NCBI GenBank assembly: GCA_018873245.2
Contig: JAEMBT020000008.1
Location: 12,815,172 to 12,879,171, forward strand
DNA length: 64,000 bases
Source of the DNA: Archegozetes longisetosus
Taxonomy: Eukaryota; Arthropoda; Arachnida; Sarcoptiformes; Trhypochthoniidae
Direction of reading: 5' to 3'
The notes beneath the pieces were generated by a model. It made no database searches. It saw nothing but the letters and a program-made list of their open reading frames with translations, and was not told where the DNA came from. Each line of letters starts with the position of its first letter. Positions within the stretch are counted from its first letter, which is position 1. Position numbers and translations under genes: made by a program. Of the stretch, positions 1 to 24,082 are shown in pieces.

Positions 1-2
1 AG

Positions 3-5837
<5,835 letters not shown>

Positions 5838-6340
5838 ATATTTGAACGAAATTTTTGTTTGCCTACAATTTCACGTTTCATTGATTGTCATTATTCCTAT
5901 GAACGTATTTAAGCATCCTTAATTTTCGTAAATTTGAAAAAATTAAAACTAAAACTTTTACAACTATTTTAAAACTTTTATCAAATTTGGTTACATTTCT
6001 TCCGTTATTTATAAGCATGTCTCAAAAAACTAATTCTTAAATTTTGAAAAGACAATCTGCGAATACTCAATATGGATGCATATTTTTAAAACAGTAATTT
6101 TATTGATTGCTTGAACAATGAATTGCATTAAATGAATACTTATTTAGATTCAACTTTTTATTCATACAATAGTGGTATAGCAAAAAAATCAAATTAGCAC
6201 TTTGGGTACTTCAGATTAATCTATCAGGTTAAAATCTACGCCTTCTTTGTTTTTTTGGACTTGATGTACATTAGGAATCTTTATCTTGCATTTGAGCTTT
6301 GTATAAAATTTGCAACTTTTATCAAAATTACTACTAAGTC
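5838..6340. other. 3' flank of ABCC copy 1 and remnant of the next spacer
   Basis: The first 250 bases resemble the 3' flanks of copies 2 and 3 and the orphan segment at 30271-30544 (shared pieces such as TTTCACGTTTCAT and TTAATTTTCG). From about 6090 the sequence resembles the 5' flank of copy 4 at about 49890-50060 (shared GAATACTTATTTA and TTCAGATTAATCTATCA). The tandem repeat unit therefore included its intergenic spacer, and the spacer before copy 2 was later split by insertions. From 6341 to 6535 I see nothing recognisable. Confidence 0.6.
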
Positions 6341-6535
6341 TTTAACACAAATGAAAATCTAATAAACTCATTAATCAAAGAAAACTATTTGATCCCTAGT
6401 CAGTTATTTTTTCTCTTAGAAAGCATGTCTTTAATTTAGTCATAAATATTGTGAAGACGAATTCCGAAATTTCACAAAGAGATTTTATTTAAGATTTAAA
6501 ATAGAGTAACAAAATAGAATAGTTTCACGAGAGTA

Positions 6536-7258
6536 TACTTCAATGTTCGATAATTTGGGGTACAGTTGATTTGAGCATAGCTTTGCTTAAATTGAAAGCG
6601 CTGCAAACCTGTTCTGTTTAGAGAAAAAGCAATACTTCAAGATCATTTTAGATCTACTTTTTCTTTAATTTGAAACATATATCACATTTACTCTTCCATT
6701 AAAAGAAATATATAATTTATTAAATGAAAAAATATTTTTAAGCGAAAAAGTTGACAAAATACTAAATAAACTAATAAAAAAGATACAGTATTTGAACTTC
6801 AGTTTCAAATCAAATGTCAGAAATTTTTAAATTTTGATAGAATTCTTTATACGTATTATTTAATTTAGACGTATCTCTAATTAAATTTTGGTATTTATTT
6901 GATTTGATACCGACTGGTTCTGATTGTTTTTCAAGTTTATTTAAAGTAGAAATTGAATTTTCGATACAATTATCAATTTCTAATTGAAATTTGTTCTCTA
7001 GAATACTATATTCGACAAAATTTTGATATCACAATTTTTTAATTGAAAAGTTTGAATTACTATTAGTTTGTTATTGAATGAATATATGTATGAATTTCAT
7101 TGTTTTTATGTATTAAGGCTTACAATGACTCCAAATAATAACGAAATTGCGCAAAATTTGGGAATTGAAAGCCGGCCTAATCTAGTCCTAAAGTTGTCAT
7201 TCAAGTTTCTTGAATAGAAAAACCCCTACTGTACCCCAAATTATCAAACATTGAAGTA
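6536..7258. mobile_element. TA-flanked MITE with 31-bp terminal inverted repeats
   Basis: The left end (6536-6566, starting TACTTCAATGTT) and right end (7228-7258) are inverted copies differing at one base, flanked on both sides by TA. The 723-bp interior has no coding potential I can support. A TA target and terminal repeats fit a nonautonomous Tc1/mariner-type element. Confidence 0.8.
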
Positions 7259-8029
7259 TATAAATCAAAGAGAGTTTTTACTTTTAACAAGTGGTTCTAT
7301 GCACTTGAAATTGAATGCCCCTCCCTTTTTATTTACGCTCCTTTTATAATGTAAATTGGTCTAAATTCGAGAACTTTCTATTGTCCCACATTTATGCATT
7401 GTGGATCATCCCTTTCTAGTTGGTGGTCATTATTTAGGTCAGTATTAGTAAACAACAAAGTATAGGGTCACTCTGACATGGATAGAGCTCTAACAAGATC
7501 AAATACTAGTGATCCTTAATGCTAATAAAAATTAATTATGATAGAAAACAAGATAAGTAAAATAAGCATTACAATATATAATGAATTCTTCAATTAATTG
7601 TAACTTTTGAATAAATTTGCGTTCAAATATTATTATAACACATTATCACATAATCGTATTTGAAATTAACAGTAATTGTATAAATTCATCATATTTGCGA
7701 CTGAATTAGAGCTATACTTTCAAAGAGTGAAGACTTAAGATACAATAAAATTGTTTCTATGACTATTGAGTTTATGAGATTCTCATTTGTGATAGATGTA
7801 TAAAAGTACTTGCCAGAGGATAGTGTTCATTTGTGCCTTTAGTTCGATTATGCCATTATTTAGTATGCAGAAAGGTTACTAAATCGTCACCTCAGTGCTA
7901 TAATGCGCTAACTCGAAAATGTTCACAAAATGAGTTAATGCCACTTTTGAGGTAGTATATTAAACTTCTATAAATCGCTCGAATCAAATCTCAAAATTTT
8001 CAAGTAGATTTCGAGAAATCGATCGCGCA
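7259..8029. other. Intergenic, nothing recognised
   Basis: AT-rich sequence with no supported gene. A segment at about 7896-7930 (GTGCTATAATGCGCTAACTC) recurs in similar form at about 8410-8440, bracketing the palindromic repeat array that follows. Confidence 0.5.
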
Positions 8030-8400
8030 ATAAAGCGCTATCTTTTTATAGCCAAAATTTATGCTAGCACGACATTACAGCGCATAAATTACAGCGCAAA
8101 CACCGCGTACGACATTACCGCGCAAGTCAATACAGCGCAAGCAATATCGCGCAATACAATACCGCGCAACGACACTACCGCGCAAATAAGACCACCGCAC
8201 AAACTCCATTAACGCGTAAAATAAATACCTCGCAAACTACACTATCGCGTGGTAGTGACGCTTACCCGGTATTGTCGTTTACGCGATAGTCTCATTTGCG
8301 CGTTAGTGTCGTTTGCGCAGTAGTGTCGTGCGCGGTAAAGTCGTGCGCTGTAGTGACTTGCGCGGTATTGTCGCTTGCGCGGTAATGTCATGTAATCAAA
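8030..8400. repeat. Palindromic array of short GCGC-containing repeats
   Basis: The left half repeats a degenerate 15-20 base unit such as GACATTACCGCGCAA at least eight times. The right half, from about 8250, carries the same unit as its reverse complement (TTGCGCGGTAATGTC). The block is therefore a large imperfect inverted repeat built from small iterated units, far richer in CG dinucleotides than the surrounding AT-rich DNA. No ORF is present. It may be a fold-back transposon or a set of binding sites. Confidence 0.7.
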
Positions 8401-8579
8401 ATTTATAGTGCTATATTACGCTAACTCTTTCGATTTTTAAAACTTAAACATCAAACCAACTATTTCATGTATAAAATCAGAGAGAAAATATTTTCAACCT
8501 ATTTCATACTGAATCAAGGCTTGGCACGCATTATTTGATCCTAAGAACCTATTAATCTCTCTAAATGTTAATCAGAAAA

Positions 8580-10121
8580 CTGTAACAGATGAGTTCGGGA
8601 TTGTCTTGAGATTAAGTTTGTTGTAGAGTTTATATGACATGAAGCTGATGGTACACCCTGTATCGATAAATGCTTTGGTCGGATTTTTTTGGATGATGAC
8701 AGGGATATCGATGAGTTTGAAGATTGGTCGCTGTATTAGTTTAAAGTGTGAACTTCTGCTGAAAAAGAACCAATATCTTTAGTGCTGAATGAGTGTTTTG
8801 GCTGTGTTTGTAACGGCTTTCTCGGATTGTGCTATCCGTTAGGTGTTGAGATATTTCTGTTGGGACATTTTGAGCATTCCCTATGCCAATGGAATTCCTC
8901 TTACCATGCTTAAGGCAGAATTGACATGGAGTGTAAGGCTTAGATGATATGGTCATAAGGATACTTTTAGAGAACTTTGGCCTCGTTGACGTTTGCTTAC
9001 GGTATTGAAGCTTTTGATGGGTCTCAATTTGCTGAGCGATTTCAAACTATGCTGAAGTATCTGACGGTCTCGATGCAGTAATGGTCATCTTCCATGATAA
9101 TGGCATTACCTCAGTGAGCTGCTGTATGATATCCTCTTCACTGAGCCTCGTTTATCTAAGAAGACGCATTTTGTCCGTGAAGTATTGTTCAACTGTTTCG
9201 TCACGCTTAAGATATCGCCGTTGAGCATCGATTAATGGAGTAGCAGTTGAAACACCGAAGCGTTTTATGAACTTGGTCTTAACAGTTTTCTAGAGTTTGA
9301 TTGTGTTAATACCAGAGATCTCATCACCATACCACCCGAGAGCTGATCCACTGAGATTGTACATTAGAGATTTGATGCGCTCCTTCTCATTCTGACTATT
9401 TGTATGGACTTCGAACAAACGTAGCTATGTTTGGATTCGAACGTTCTTTTCGTCACCACTAAATTTATTAAGCTTACGCATCTCCATCATTTGTTGAATG
9501 TTTGTGCCTTCAATTTGCATGATTTGAGGAATGAAAAGACAATAGTGTGGTTTTAATTACAAGTTTATTTATTTTTAGAACTTTATTTCTTAGTAACAAA
9601 TCATGTTTTATATGAAAATATTTAGTTGGAAATATTGGAGGTATTTCTGAGAAATGTTTATTCGTTTTATTTAAGTCTAACCCTGCGGCGTAACGGCGTG
9701 CGATGCTAAAATTAATGTTTGCTTCAGCTAAATTCTGACGAGACTATAAGCGGCTTGAGATTCCACGAATAAACTCTGTAGGTTCTTGAGAACTGTTGGA
9801 ATCGCTCTTCAACTGTGAATGTTCGTGAGTGGCTATAACTGAGGCTTCTTTGGCTTTTTAAAGTCCCTCTGCGAACTTGCGTTGGGCTCGGCGTTGGAAT
9901 TGCAATGATCGGCGTTTAAGATGATGTTCGTGTTGAGTATTTCGTTCCGCCAAATATGAACTCACAAGCGTTGCTTCCCCACGCTTCTCTTTTCTCCTTC
10001 GGTTAGTCTTCTGGCTACGGCTAAGCCCTTGGGAATGGTCGGATGTTGTTGGGATGGCCTCACTGTTGCGGAACCACTTCCCTGGTGTTGATGGCGGCTT
10101 CGATGGCGGTGTCGCAGACAT
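8580..10121 (-). pseudogene. Ty3/gypsy gag-protease remnant
   Basis: Read leftwards from an ATG at 10121, just after a primer binding site. The first 87 codons (to 9858) are a basic gag N terminus. Around 9530-9290 a gag core is visible with the conserved pattern F-S-G-D-E ... L-S-G-S-A-L-G-W-Y, interrupted by a stop. A degenerate CCHC-like zinc knuckle (CQFC ... ) lies near 8900. Around 8690-8590 there is a retropepsin active site, AFIDTGCTISFM. Several stops and frame changes break the reading. No reverse transcriptase follows, so the element is truncated after the protease. Identification rests on the protease motif and gag core and is firm; exact ends are not. Confidence 0.75.
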
Positions 10122-10153
10122 CTAGCATTGATGTTGAATCAACGACTAGTAAA

Positions 10154-10170
10154 TCCTGCCGACTGCGCCA
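10154..10170 (-). other. Retrotransposon primer binding site, tRNA-Ser type
   Basis: On the - strand this reads TGGCGCAGTCGGCAGGA, complementary to the 3' end (with CCA) of a serine tRNA as used by 17.6/297-type gypsy elements. It lies 33 bases upstream of the gag ATG at 10121 and directly next to a putative LTR end. Confidence 0.75.
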
Positions 10171-10548
10171 AGTGAACGGGATTGGTGGCTAAGATGCCCC
10201 GTTGACCGGTTCTCCAGGTAGGCATGGAGATACCGGCGTGTCGCAACTCTGTAGGATTAGTGAACAGGGGGTAAAGACTGAAGAGTACGTGCTCGATTAA
10301 GCACGGTACAACTCCAGCGGATCAGAGTGACTGGGTTTAGAAAAGAGGACTACTTGTTAAGATTAAGGGATTTATTTATAATGATAACGATATCGATGAT
10401 AGATCACAGACAAATTGATTGATAATACTAACGGATTAATATTTAAGGTATTTACATACATTTATCATCACAGTTAACAATCATAATAACATTAATTTTG
10501 GATACAATGAATTTACATATTTACACAAATGCAACAATGGTAGTGACT
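10171..10548 (-). mobile_element. Putative 5' LTR of the gag-protease remnant
   Basis: The inner edge is fixed by the primer site. On the - strand the segment would begin AGTCACTACC and end in ACT, the AGT...ACT ends seen in the 17.6/gypsy lineage. A TATAAATAAA stretch near 10380 on the - strand could serve as TATA box or polyadenylation signal. The outer boundary is inferred only; no second LTR copy was found. Confidence 0.45.
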
Positions 10549-11028
10549 ATTATGTTTTGGTTAATGCTTTTGAATGTATGAATTTATGATGTGTTGTTTA
10601 AGTCAATTATAATTAAGATAATTATTAATTTAGAAATTTTGAACACTTGATAATGTTGTTGAACACCGGTTGTTGGAAGATGGCGACAGGGTTTCCATTA
10701 GCTCGTTTCAAATTAAAACGATTAAAATAAATTTTAAAATGTAAAGATAAATCTTCACTTTAATCAAGACATTTTTTAGAATGCTTTTAAAATATACCTA
10801 TATTGAGACGTTCATAGTTAGAAAAAATAAAAAACAAATTAAAATCAGAAAACATTTACTAGGAAATCGATTGCATGCAAATATTTCTATATGTAAACAA
10901 CTTTTTCTGCTATAAAGTGCAATCAAAACCCTAATCCTAAAACTTACCTGTAATTCCGTATTCCCAAACTGGTGTCCTGAGCACAAATCCAGTGAGTCTA
11001 CGTACCGTCTGTCTGAACTCACAAACTT
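10549..11028. other. Intergenic, nothing recognised
   Basis: AT-rich and without a supportable gene. A 74-codon open frame on the - strand (10798-11022) has no recognisable motif and is probably chance. Confidence 0.4.
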
Positions 11029-11503
11029 TGTGAGTTCACATCTAGTCCGTCTGAGTCCTTATTGGACTTGTGCTTACGACACCGGTTTCCTATTGGACTA
11101 AGGTTAGTCCTCGTCCAAAATTTGTATAAAAAGCCTCGAATTCAATAAAGATCAGTCAGTTTTTCCTTTGCACGTAAAAGTGCTGTTTCTTTTTACTATT
11201 TTTTTTCTTTGCAAGTTTTGGCCCCTTTTTAGACTTAGTTGAGGTAGTGCTTATCGTCGAGCGCTTCCAACTAGTCTCCCTCCCTCTAAATCTAAGGAAT
11301 CGCACAAACACTCTTTTCCTACGAACAGACGCCTAGAACGGGTTCGCGAAGGTACTCAATCGCTGACCAACTCTTGTTTACCGCTCTCGCTCCGGACCAA
11401 AGCATTACTACCGCAAGAGCTCCTGACCTGTGAGTGGAAGAACGGAGAGTCGGCCTTTAGCGTCGCCCCGCGACAATCACTTTGTTCTTCAGCGACGACA
11501 CAA
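11029..11503 (+). mobile_element. Possible solo LTR with promoter-like elements
   Basis: Starts TGTGAGTTCACA and ends GACGACACA. It contains a TATA box (GTATAAAAAGCC, about 11125), then an AATAAA signal and an arthropod initiator-like TCAGTCAG spaced as in an LTR U3-R region. It is more GC-rich than its surroundings. No clear target duplication or partner LTR was found, so it could instead be a promoter fragment. Confidence 0.4.
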
Positions 11504-12752
11504 TATAATTTAAAATTTTTCACCAGTGATCAGATTAAATAATTTAATCCTCGTCTTGTTCAAAAGTTTAATCAATAATCAATCAAATAATTTGTTCCTT
11601 CCTCTCGAAGTAGAAAAATCTAGTTATGCAGACATAAGTTTGTTATGTTAAAAAAGACATCACTCTATCTTGGTCATTTGATACAATCGCTTAAAAATCA
11701 ACTTTGTACTTTAGTATTATTAAAGTAGTCATGAGTGATGAATACACCTTTAGAAAAATCATTTTTGTATAATTTAACCCGACGAACTAACCGACATTCA
11801 GAGTCCCAGAAAAACTTCCCTCCAAGTTGAGGTCAGAGTTGAAGGAAACTATCGAACCGTCGAATCATAAAGATATTGCTGCTATCAAAATACAGGTATC
11901 AACGATAAGACAAAAATTCTCAATAAGATTATAATGAATGATTTTGTTTTTACAGAGTTGTTGGCGAGATTATAAGAACCGCAAAATCTCAAAAAATGAT
12001 TAACATTATTTGATAACTTAATTAAACTTAATTAAATAAGCGTTATAATTTTATTTAAAAGATTTTCAATAAATATGCAATGTATTACTTTTGCTTAAAA
12101 ATCGTTTTATTAAAACAACCATATTTCGGGTGATGCGACTCGTTGCGTGATTTTCGTGACTCAAAAGAGTTGATTTCACGAAACTTTTTACATTGTTCGA
12201 AACAACAATGAAAAAAATATTCCGATTTTTCAGGTTTCTATAAAAAATCATATTTATATGAAGGCATTGTAAACATAAAGGGTAAAGCTCAAAAAGACTG
12301 TCTTCGCGGTAAGAACGAATTAGAAAACTTCATCCATCCCATTGGGCGTGTTGGAGAGTTTTGATTGGTGCTTACCACAACCGTCGCACTTCTACTAATT
12401 GTATTTCAATTTCGATTAATCAAAATTTTAGGCTTATTTGCAAGAAATGCACTTTATTGACAAACTCTACTATGAATAAATAAATAAAAATTTTGATGAT
12501 TTAAGCGCCAAAACAAGGCGTCTTTAAGTCCAAGACTGACCCGTAGACCCCTTATGGCTTGGATTACTGTAACTTTCGATAAGAAAATTTCACTCTGTTT
12601 TAAATTATTTGAATTTTATATCCTTAGTGGACAGTCAAAATTTCATTAATGGGTGAATATATAGAGCTTTATATCTTTGTGAAAACTTGTGTATATTTCA
12701 ACTAATTAAATAAAGTTTTAAAGACGTTCGGAAACTAAGTTTAGTTATCAAA
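11504..12752. other. Intergenic, possible short exon remnants
   Basis: Nothing firmly identifiable. An open stretch at about 11797-11895 encodes a basic peptide containing VPEKLPSKLRSELKET and is followed by GTATC. About 60 bases later TTTTTACAG precedes a short open continuation ending near 12000. This could be a small spliced gag-like remnant after the LTR-like block, but no family is recognised. Confidence 0.3.
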
Positions 12753-15262
12753 ATGCCTTACGCAAAAAAACGAGAATCTATTTTTGGTAGTGTATTGACT
12801 CCAATTGATAAAAATATTTCTATTGAAAACAATCAAAAAGGAAAAAAAAAGTTGATCTCAAAATAACAGTCGATATTTTGCCAAAACTATAAAACTTTTT
12901 GATACAAATAGTGATGAAATAAGTAGTAATAAGTTTAGTGATAATACTGATTATACATGTAATAAAATCATTCATCAAAACTTACAAATAGTGAGAAAAG
13001 TGATATTTTGAAATATTTCAACGCAATGAAAACTAATGAATAAAAAAATGAATATTTGAAATCTGTGGTTATCCCCCAAAACTTTGTTGAAAAAAGTGGA
13101 ACCATTAAACCAAGAACATCAAACTTCGAATATTTTGCTCAATTTAAAGATTTAAAAATCCTATTATCATAAAACGTGAAAAAGTTTGTTTGAACGCATT
13201 TTTGAAACTTCATGATATTAAATATGGGAGACTTAGAAATAAGATATTGAAAAATCGTAGTGAAAGTCAGGACATGAGAGGAAAGCATGATTCACGACCA
13301 AATAAGATTCCGTTAAAAGTAGAATTAGATATTCGTGAGTTCATTGAAAATTATCCATCACGTGAAAGCCACTATAGTCCTACAGTTAGAACTGGTAGGA
13401 AATACATTGAATCAGATAAAAATATCTCAATTTTATATCGTGAATTCATTGAAAAGTATTATGAATATAATGGATATGTGAATTGCCTGTTTTTTCATGT
13501 GATATTCAAAAGATGTAATGTTGGATTTGGGTCCCCTAGAAGTGAAATTTGCGGTACTTGTGAAGAATTCAACGTTAAAATAAAATCATCGAATTATGAA
13601 AATAATACTTTACTTGAAATTGAACTTAAAATTTTATTGAATAAACATCAAAATGAAGCCAATTTCTTCTACAAATTACAAAATGAATATAAAACTGTAG
13701 CAAAAAGTGATTCGAATATTGCAGCAATTTCTATGGATTACGAGAAAAAATTTTTTGTTCCTATTACTAGAGTTAGTACTGAATACTATAGTAGACAACT
13801 GTCAATACATAACTTTGGAATTCATGACATGAATAAAGGAAGGGCTACAATGTTCATGTGTTCTGAAAATTTTGCTTTAAAAGGACCAAATGAGAGCATA
13901 TCATTATTAAGTTATTATCTTTCAAATAAGTTGGACAAAAATATAAAAAAGTCTTTATATTCAATGAAAATTGTTTTGAACAAATGAAAAGTCGATATTT
14001 ATGGCTGTTTTATGAAATGCAAGTGTATGATGAAATCAATTTGATATATCCGATTGTTGGACATTCCTATCTTGATTGAGATCGTGATAATGGCTTAATT
14101 GAGAAATCACGAAAAAGTATTAATAAAATATCATTGCTTTCAGAATGGGTTAATGTAGTAAAAAATGCAAACCTAAAAAATCCGGTAGGCTTTCGGAATA
14201 GGAGGCAGTAGTAATACCCTAACTGAAAAATCTCATAATGGGGATTTTTCCAAGCCTACTGTAGGATCTTTGCTACAAATAAGTTTGATAACTTGTGCAA
14301 ATAATTAAAGAAATATAAGTAAATTTTATAAAGATAAGTTCAGTTATTAAGTCAGAATAAATTTGAACAGAGCTTTATAGAGGCAGATGAAAAGTATTTG
14401 AAGTATTTAACACACTTTATGAAACAATGTTAACGAGTAATAAAGCAAATTTATAGTTTAATTTCTAACATTAAAATCCATGCTTTTATTTGAAAATCAA
14501 AATTTTTATCCGTATATTTTGACTTAACTGTATATAATTGAGAGAAAATTTCAAAATTAATAGTAAAAGTATCAAAAGAAAATTACGATTATGCTTTAAG
14601 TTTATGTAGATTGCGAAACCGGTTTCAGGGTAAAAGTAGCAAACAACGAATTTTCTCTGACTGCCTCCTATTCCGAAACCTTACCAAAAATCCATTTGAA
14701 GTAATATATGTTAACCACCCTTAAACAGATGATTTAATGCCTGACTCTTCAGAAATTTGTAAAGTTTACGACTATAAAAGTTTTATGAAGCCATTTCTTA
14801 AGCCTAAATTAACTCATTTGACTGAAGTTCGTCGCATGAAATTCACTCAAAATGACTTCAAAATTTCACTAAACTTAGACTCTGAACCAGACTTATCAAT
14901 AAGTTTATTGAAGTTTGATGAAAAAATTGACTCAAGTCATGCAATCCAATTTAAATTTAGCCTATAATGACTTTTTACCTATTAATAAAGCTAAATATGA
15001 TAATATTAAAAGTCTATTAAGGTATGTCCTTCTTCCAGATAATGCAACTTTCTATAGAGATAAATATATTAAATTCAAAGACTCAGAATTTTCAATGATC
15101 AATATAAGGGTAGAATCACTTTCAAATAATTCTCGTTGTGAATGTAAAGGTAAATGTTTGAGAAAATGTTTGAGAAAATGTTTATGCAAAGCGAATGGAA
15201 AGACTTGTATCAATTCTTGTTTGTGCAGCAAAAGCTTATGTGAAAATTTAATCAAAAACTGA
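12753..15262 (+). pseudogene. Multi-copy transposase-like gene, decayed, with Cys-rich tail
   Basis: A degenerate ORF starting MPYAKKRES at 12753. The main open segment (13190-13987) has motifs I associate with an uncharacterised, highly multi-copy arthropod/cnidarian protein family thought to be transposon-derived: a basic RGKHDSRPNKIP stretch, ESHYSPT, a C-x2-C pair (ICGTCEE), then NCFEQMKSRYLW and GHSYLD-stop-DRDNGLIEK. There is a frameshift near 13960 and a stop near 14080. A 502-bp DNA element interrupts it at 14184-14685, after which the frame resumes (14737-14967, then 14915-15262 in another frame). The last 40 residues form a dense cysteine cluster with C-x-C and C-x3-C spacings, partly built from a 15-base tandem duplication. 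Family name and function are unknown to me. Confidence 0.65.
14184..14685. mobile_element. Nonautonomous DNA transposon with 8-bp target duplication
   Basis: Terminal inverted repeats of 26 bp (14184-14209, GGTAGGCTTTCGGAATAGGA..., and 14660-14685) differ at three positions near the tip. They are flanked by a perfect 8-bp direct repeat AAAAATCC (14176-14183 and 14686-14693). The 502-bp interior is non-coding. An 8-bp duplication fits hAT, P or Merlin; the GG start slightly favours Merlin. It splits the transposase-like pseudogene. Confidence 0.9.
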
Positions 15263-15411
15263 AATTATTTTAAATATTGTATAGAAAATTTTTGCCATTA
15301 AAACTTGTAAGTTTTGTATATAACTTAAGCTGGTCTCTTACTTTTAAATTAATGTTATTTAAACTTCAAATCTGAGCGAAAGTTTAGTTATCAAACTATT
15401 TAGAACTCGTT

Positions 15412-15725
15412 ATCATATAGTTAATTGATTTTAATGAGTGATATTCAAAATTTCAAAATCAATAACTCTTGAAGCGTTCATCTGATATGCTTAAGACTTA
15501 TATATCTGGAAACTGTTTACAAAAACCTTTGAAATGATGTGCATATTACTATCTGTTCCAATAGATCCAGAGATGGACATCGGTGATATGTACATCGTTT
15601 CAAAAGTTTTTACACACAGTTTCCAGATATATAGTTCTAAGCATATCAGATGAACGCTCCAAGAGTTGTTGAATTTTGAAATTTTGAATACCACTCTAAA
15701 AATTAATTAACTATATAAAATCATT
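15412..15725. repeat. Fold-back element (long hairpin)
   Basis: Left arm (about 15412-15540) and right arm (about 15595-15725) are reverse complements over about 130 bases. They share GCGTTCATCTGATATGCTTA and TATATCTGGAAACTGT and enclose about 55 bases of loop. No ORF. Likely a MITE or fold-back transposon. Confidence 0.75.
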
Positions 15726-16087
15726 AATAAAGGAGAGATAGAAAAAAATTACAATGCATTAAGTCCATATTCAAAAGTAATAAAAAGTTCAGTAATGACA
15801 TATAAGTTAAATATATAACTTTACTCATAAACAATGATCTAAATGTTAGATGAAATTGAATATCTTTACAATTTTAGTTTTTGTTTAAAGTTTTTATCGA
15901 GTAGTATTTTAAATATTAATTTTAATTTGCTATATAGAATATTACTTTCATGTTATTTGATAGCAGTTCTCTTTTAATGTTAATTAGAATTGAATTGAAG
16001 AATCAATAGAGTTTAAATTCTGATTTATGCTCGGAAGCTTTCTAGTGTCATTTATACAATGCTATCATTTTAACTTTGAACACCAAA

Positions 16088-16757
16088 AACTTCTAATAAC
16101 TTTATAATTAAATGAGATAAAATTTTCAAATTTCACATAATTAAGCTTTATTTATCGATAAATCAATTTAAATTACAACAAACGTTAAAAATATCTGCCG
16201 TTCGCGAAAATACAGAGGCGAACGTGAAGAACCATATTTTCAGAAACATTTTGCAGTTTTCCAGAGCTAATATTTTGAATTTCATTTTTAATGTTTAATC
16301 TTAATTCATCGAGGTCTTGTAGATTTGAGTGGTATACTCGATCTTTTAAATACCACCTAAAGAAATAAATGGGATTCCTCTCTCTTATTTCGCTAATTGG
16401 ATAATTTCAAAGAGTAACCAACAGCCCTCGACAGAAGTTGGTTTGCCGCTGCGTTTACAAGATTTTACAAGTCCCGACTATTTTCTTATGGGATATTTAG
16501 AAGATCGAGAATATCTCTCAAATCCACGAAATCTCGATAAATTTAAATTAGACATTAAAAATGAAATTCAGAACATTAGCTCTAAAACACTGCGAGATGT
16601 TTCTAAAAATATGGTTCTTCGCGTTCACCTCTGTATTTCCGCGAAAAGCAGGCATTTTCAACGTTTATTGTAACTTTAATTTATTTGTCGACAAATAAAC
16701 TATAATTGTGTCAAACTTCAAAATTTATCTCATTTAATTATGAAGTTATTAGAAGTT
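16088..16757. repeat. Inverted dimer of transposon 3' ends
   Basis: Two diverged copies of the same transposon 3' end face outward, each ending with AACTTCTAATAACTT at its tip. They join around 16370-16440. The right copy encodes the C-terminal transposase fragment on the + strand; the left copy encodes the homologous fragment on the - strand (about 16187-16361). The outer ends have no TA or longer target duplication that I can see. Confidence 0.75.
16443..16673 (+). pseudogene. C-terminal fragment of a Tc1/mariner-superfamily transposase
   Basis: 76 codons matching the C-terminal end of DDE transposases of the mariner/IS630 superfamily: a PDYFLMGYLEDREY stretch corresponds to the usual SPDLTPLDFFLWGYLKD region, then NPRNLDKFK and a C-terminal helix ending CISAKSRHFQRLL. 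The rest of the transposase, including the first two catalytic Asp residues, is absent. A mirrored, more decayed copy lies on the - strand at about 16187-16361. Confidence 0.75.
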
Positions 16758-17496
16758 AAGACAATAGTCGTATAATATGTTTGTAGATGTGATTTTAAAA
16801 TAATTGTGAATTTGTTCAAGTATGATAATTAGTATATTGATGTATATTTAAACTTCAAGACTTGGAAAAAATTAAAACTGAGTAACAAAAACAGTGTGCA
16901 AACTTATATAGATAAAAATCATGCGAAATTTTGAGCAGATTTTGCATTCATTTTATTCTTACAACTATCGAATTTTTTGTTCATTAGTACAAAAAAAGTG
17001 CAAGAAAGAAGCGAAAACTGAGAGCTTAGCTCTATCACTAATATTTAAGATAAATGCCATTTCTATTTTATATGGATTTACTGTACTTATTAATAGTTTC
17101 GATTCATCCATAGGACAGAGCGAACTTTAGAAATACGTTTGTATTACGTTTAGTTGACAATAATGTGGAGTATATTACTATTGATAAAATGTTATTTTGT
17201 TGAACTTTATCAGCGTTTGTTTTGTGCACATATGAGCTAATAATACAATTGTGTAGTAAAAGATTAGAAAGTATTGTTAAAGTTATATAACATTTTTATT
17301 CATCAAAGAGGTGCTCCACTAAAATAAAATTAAGCGATCTAATTCAAAATTTCATATAAAATTAAAATCTCTAAAACGTATTTGTGATATTATAAATAGT
17401 TCATTAAGATCTTTCAAAGTTTATCGATAACTACAATCCAAACTAAATCTTTTTAAGAGCAAATTGGATTAACTCATTTACAATCATTTTAAAGTC
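16758..17496 (+). promoter_or_regulatory. 5' flank of ABCC copy 2
   Basis: From about 16900 the sequence aligns with the upstream flanks of copy 3 (37225-37799) and copy 4 (49880-50508), sharing GTGTAGTAAAAGATTAGA, ATCAAAGAGGTG and the segment just before the ATG. Conservation among copies suggests it holds the promoter and 5' UTR, but no strong TATA box is obvious here, unlike copy 3. Confidence 0.5.

Positions 17497-24082
<6,586 letters not shown>

Noticed and set aside
8030..8400. Possible CRISPR array.
   Set aside because: Repeats are degenerate, contiguous and inverted at the centre, without unique spacers, and the genome is eukaryotic.
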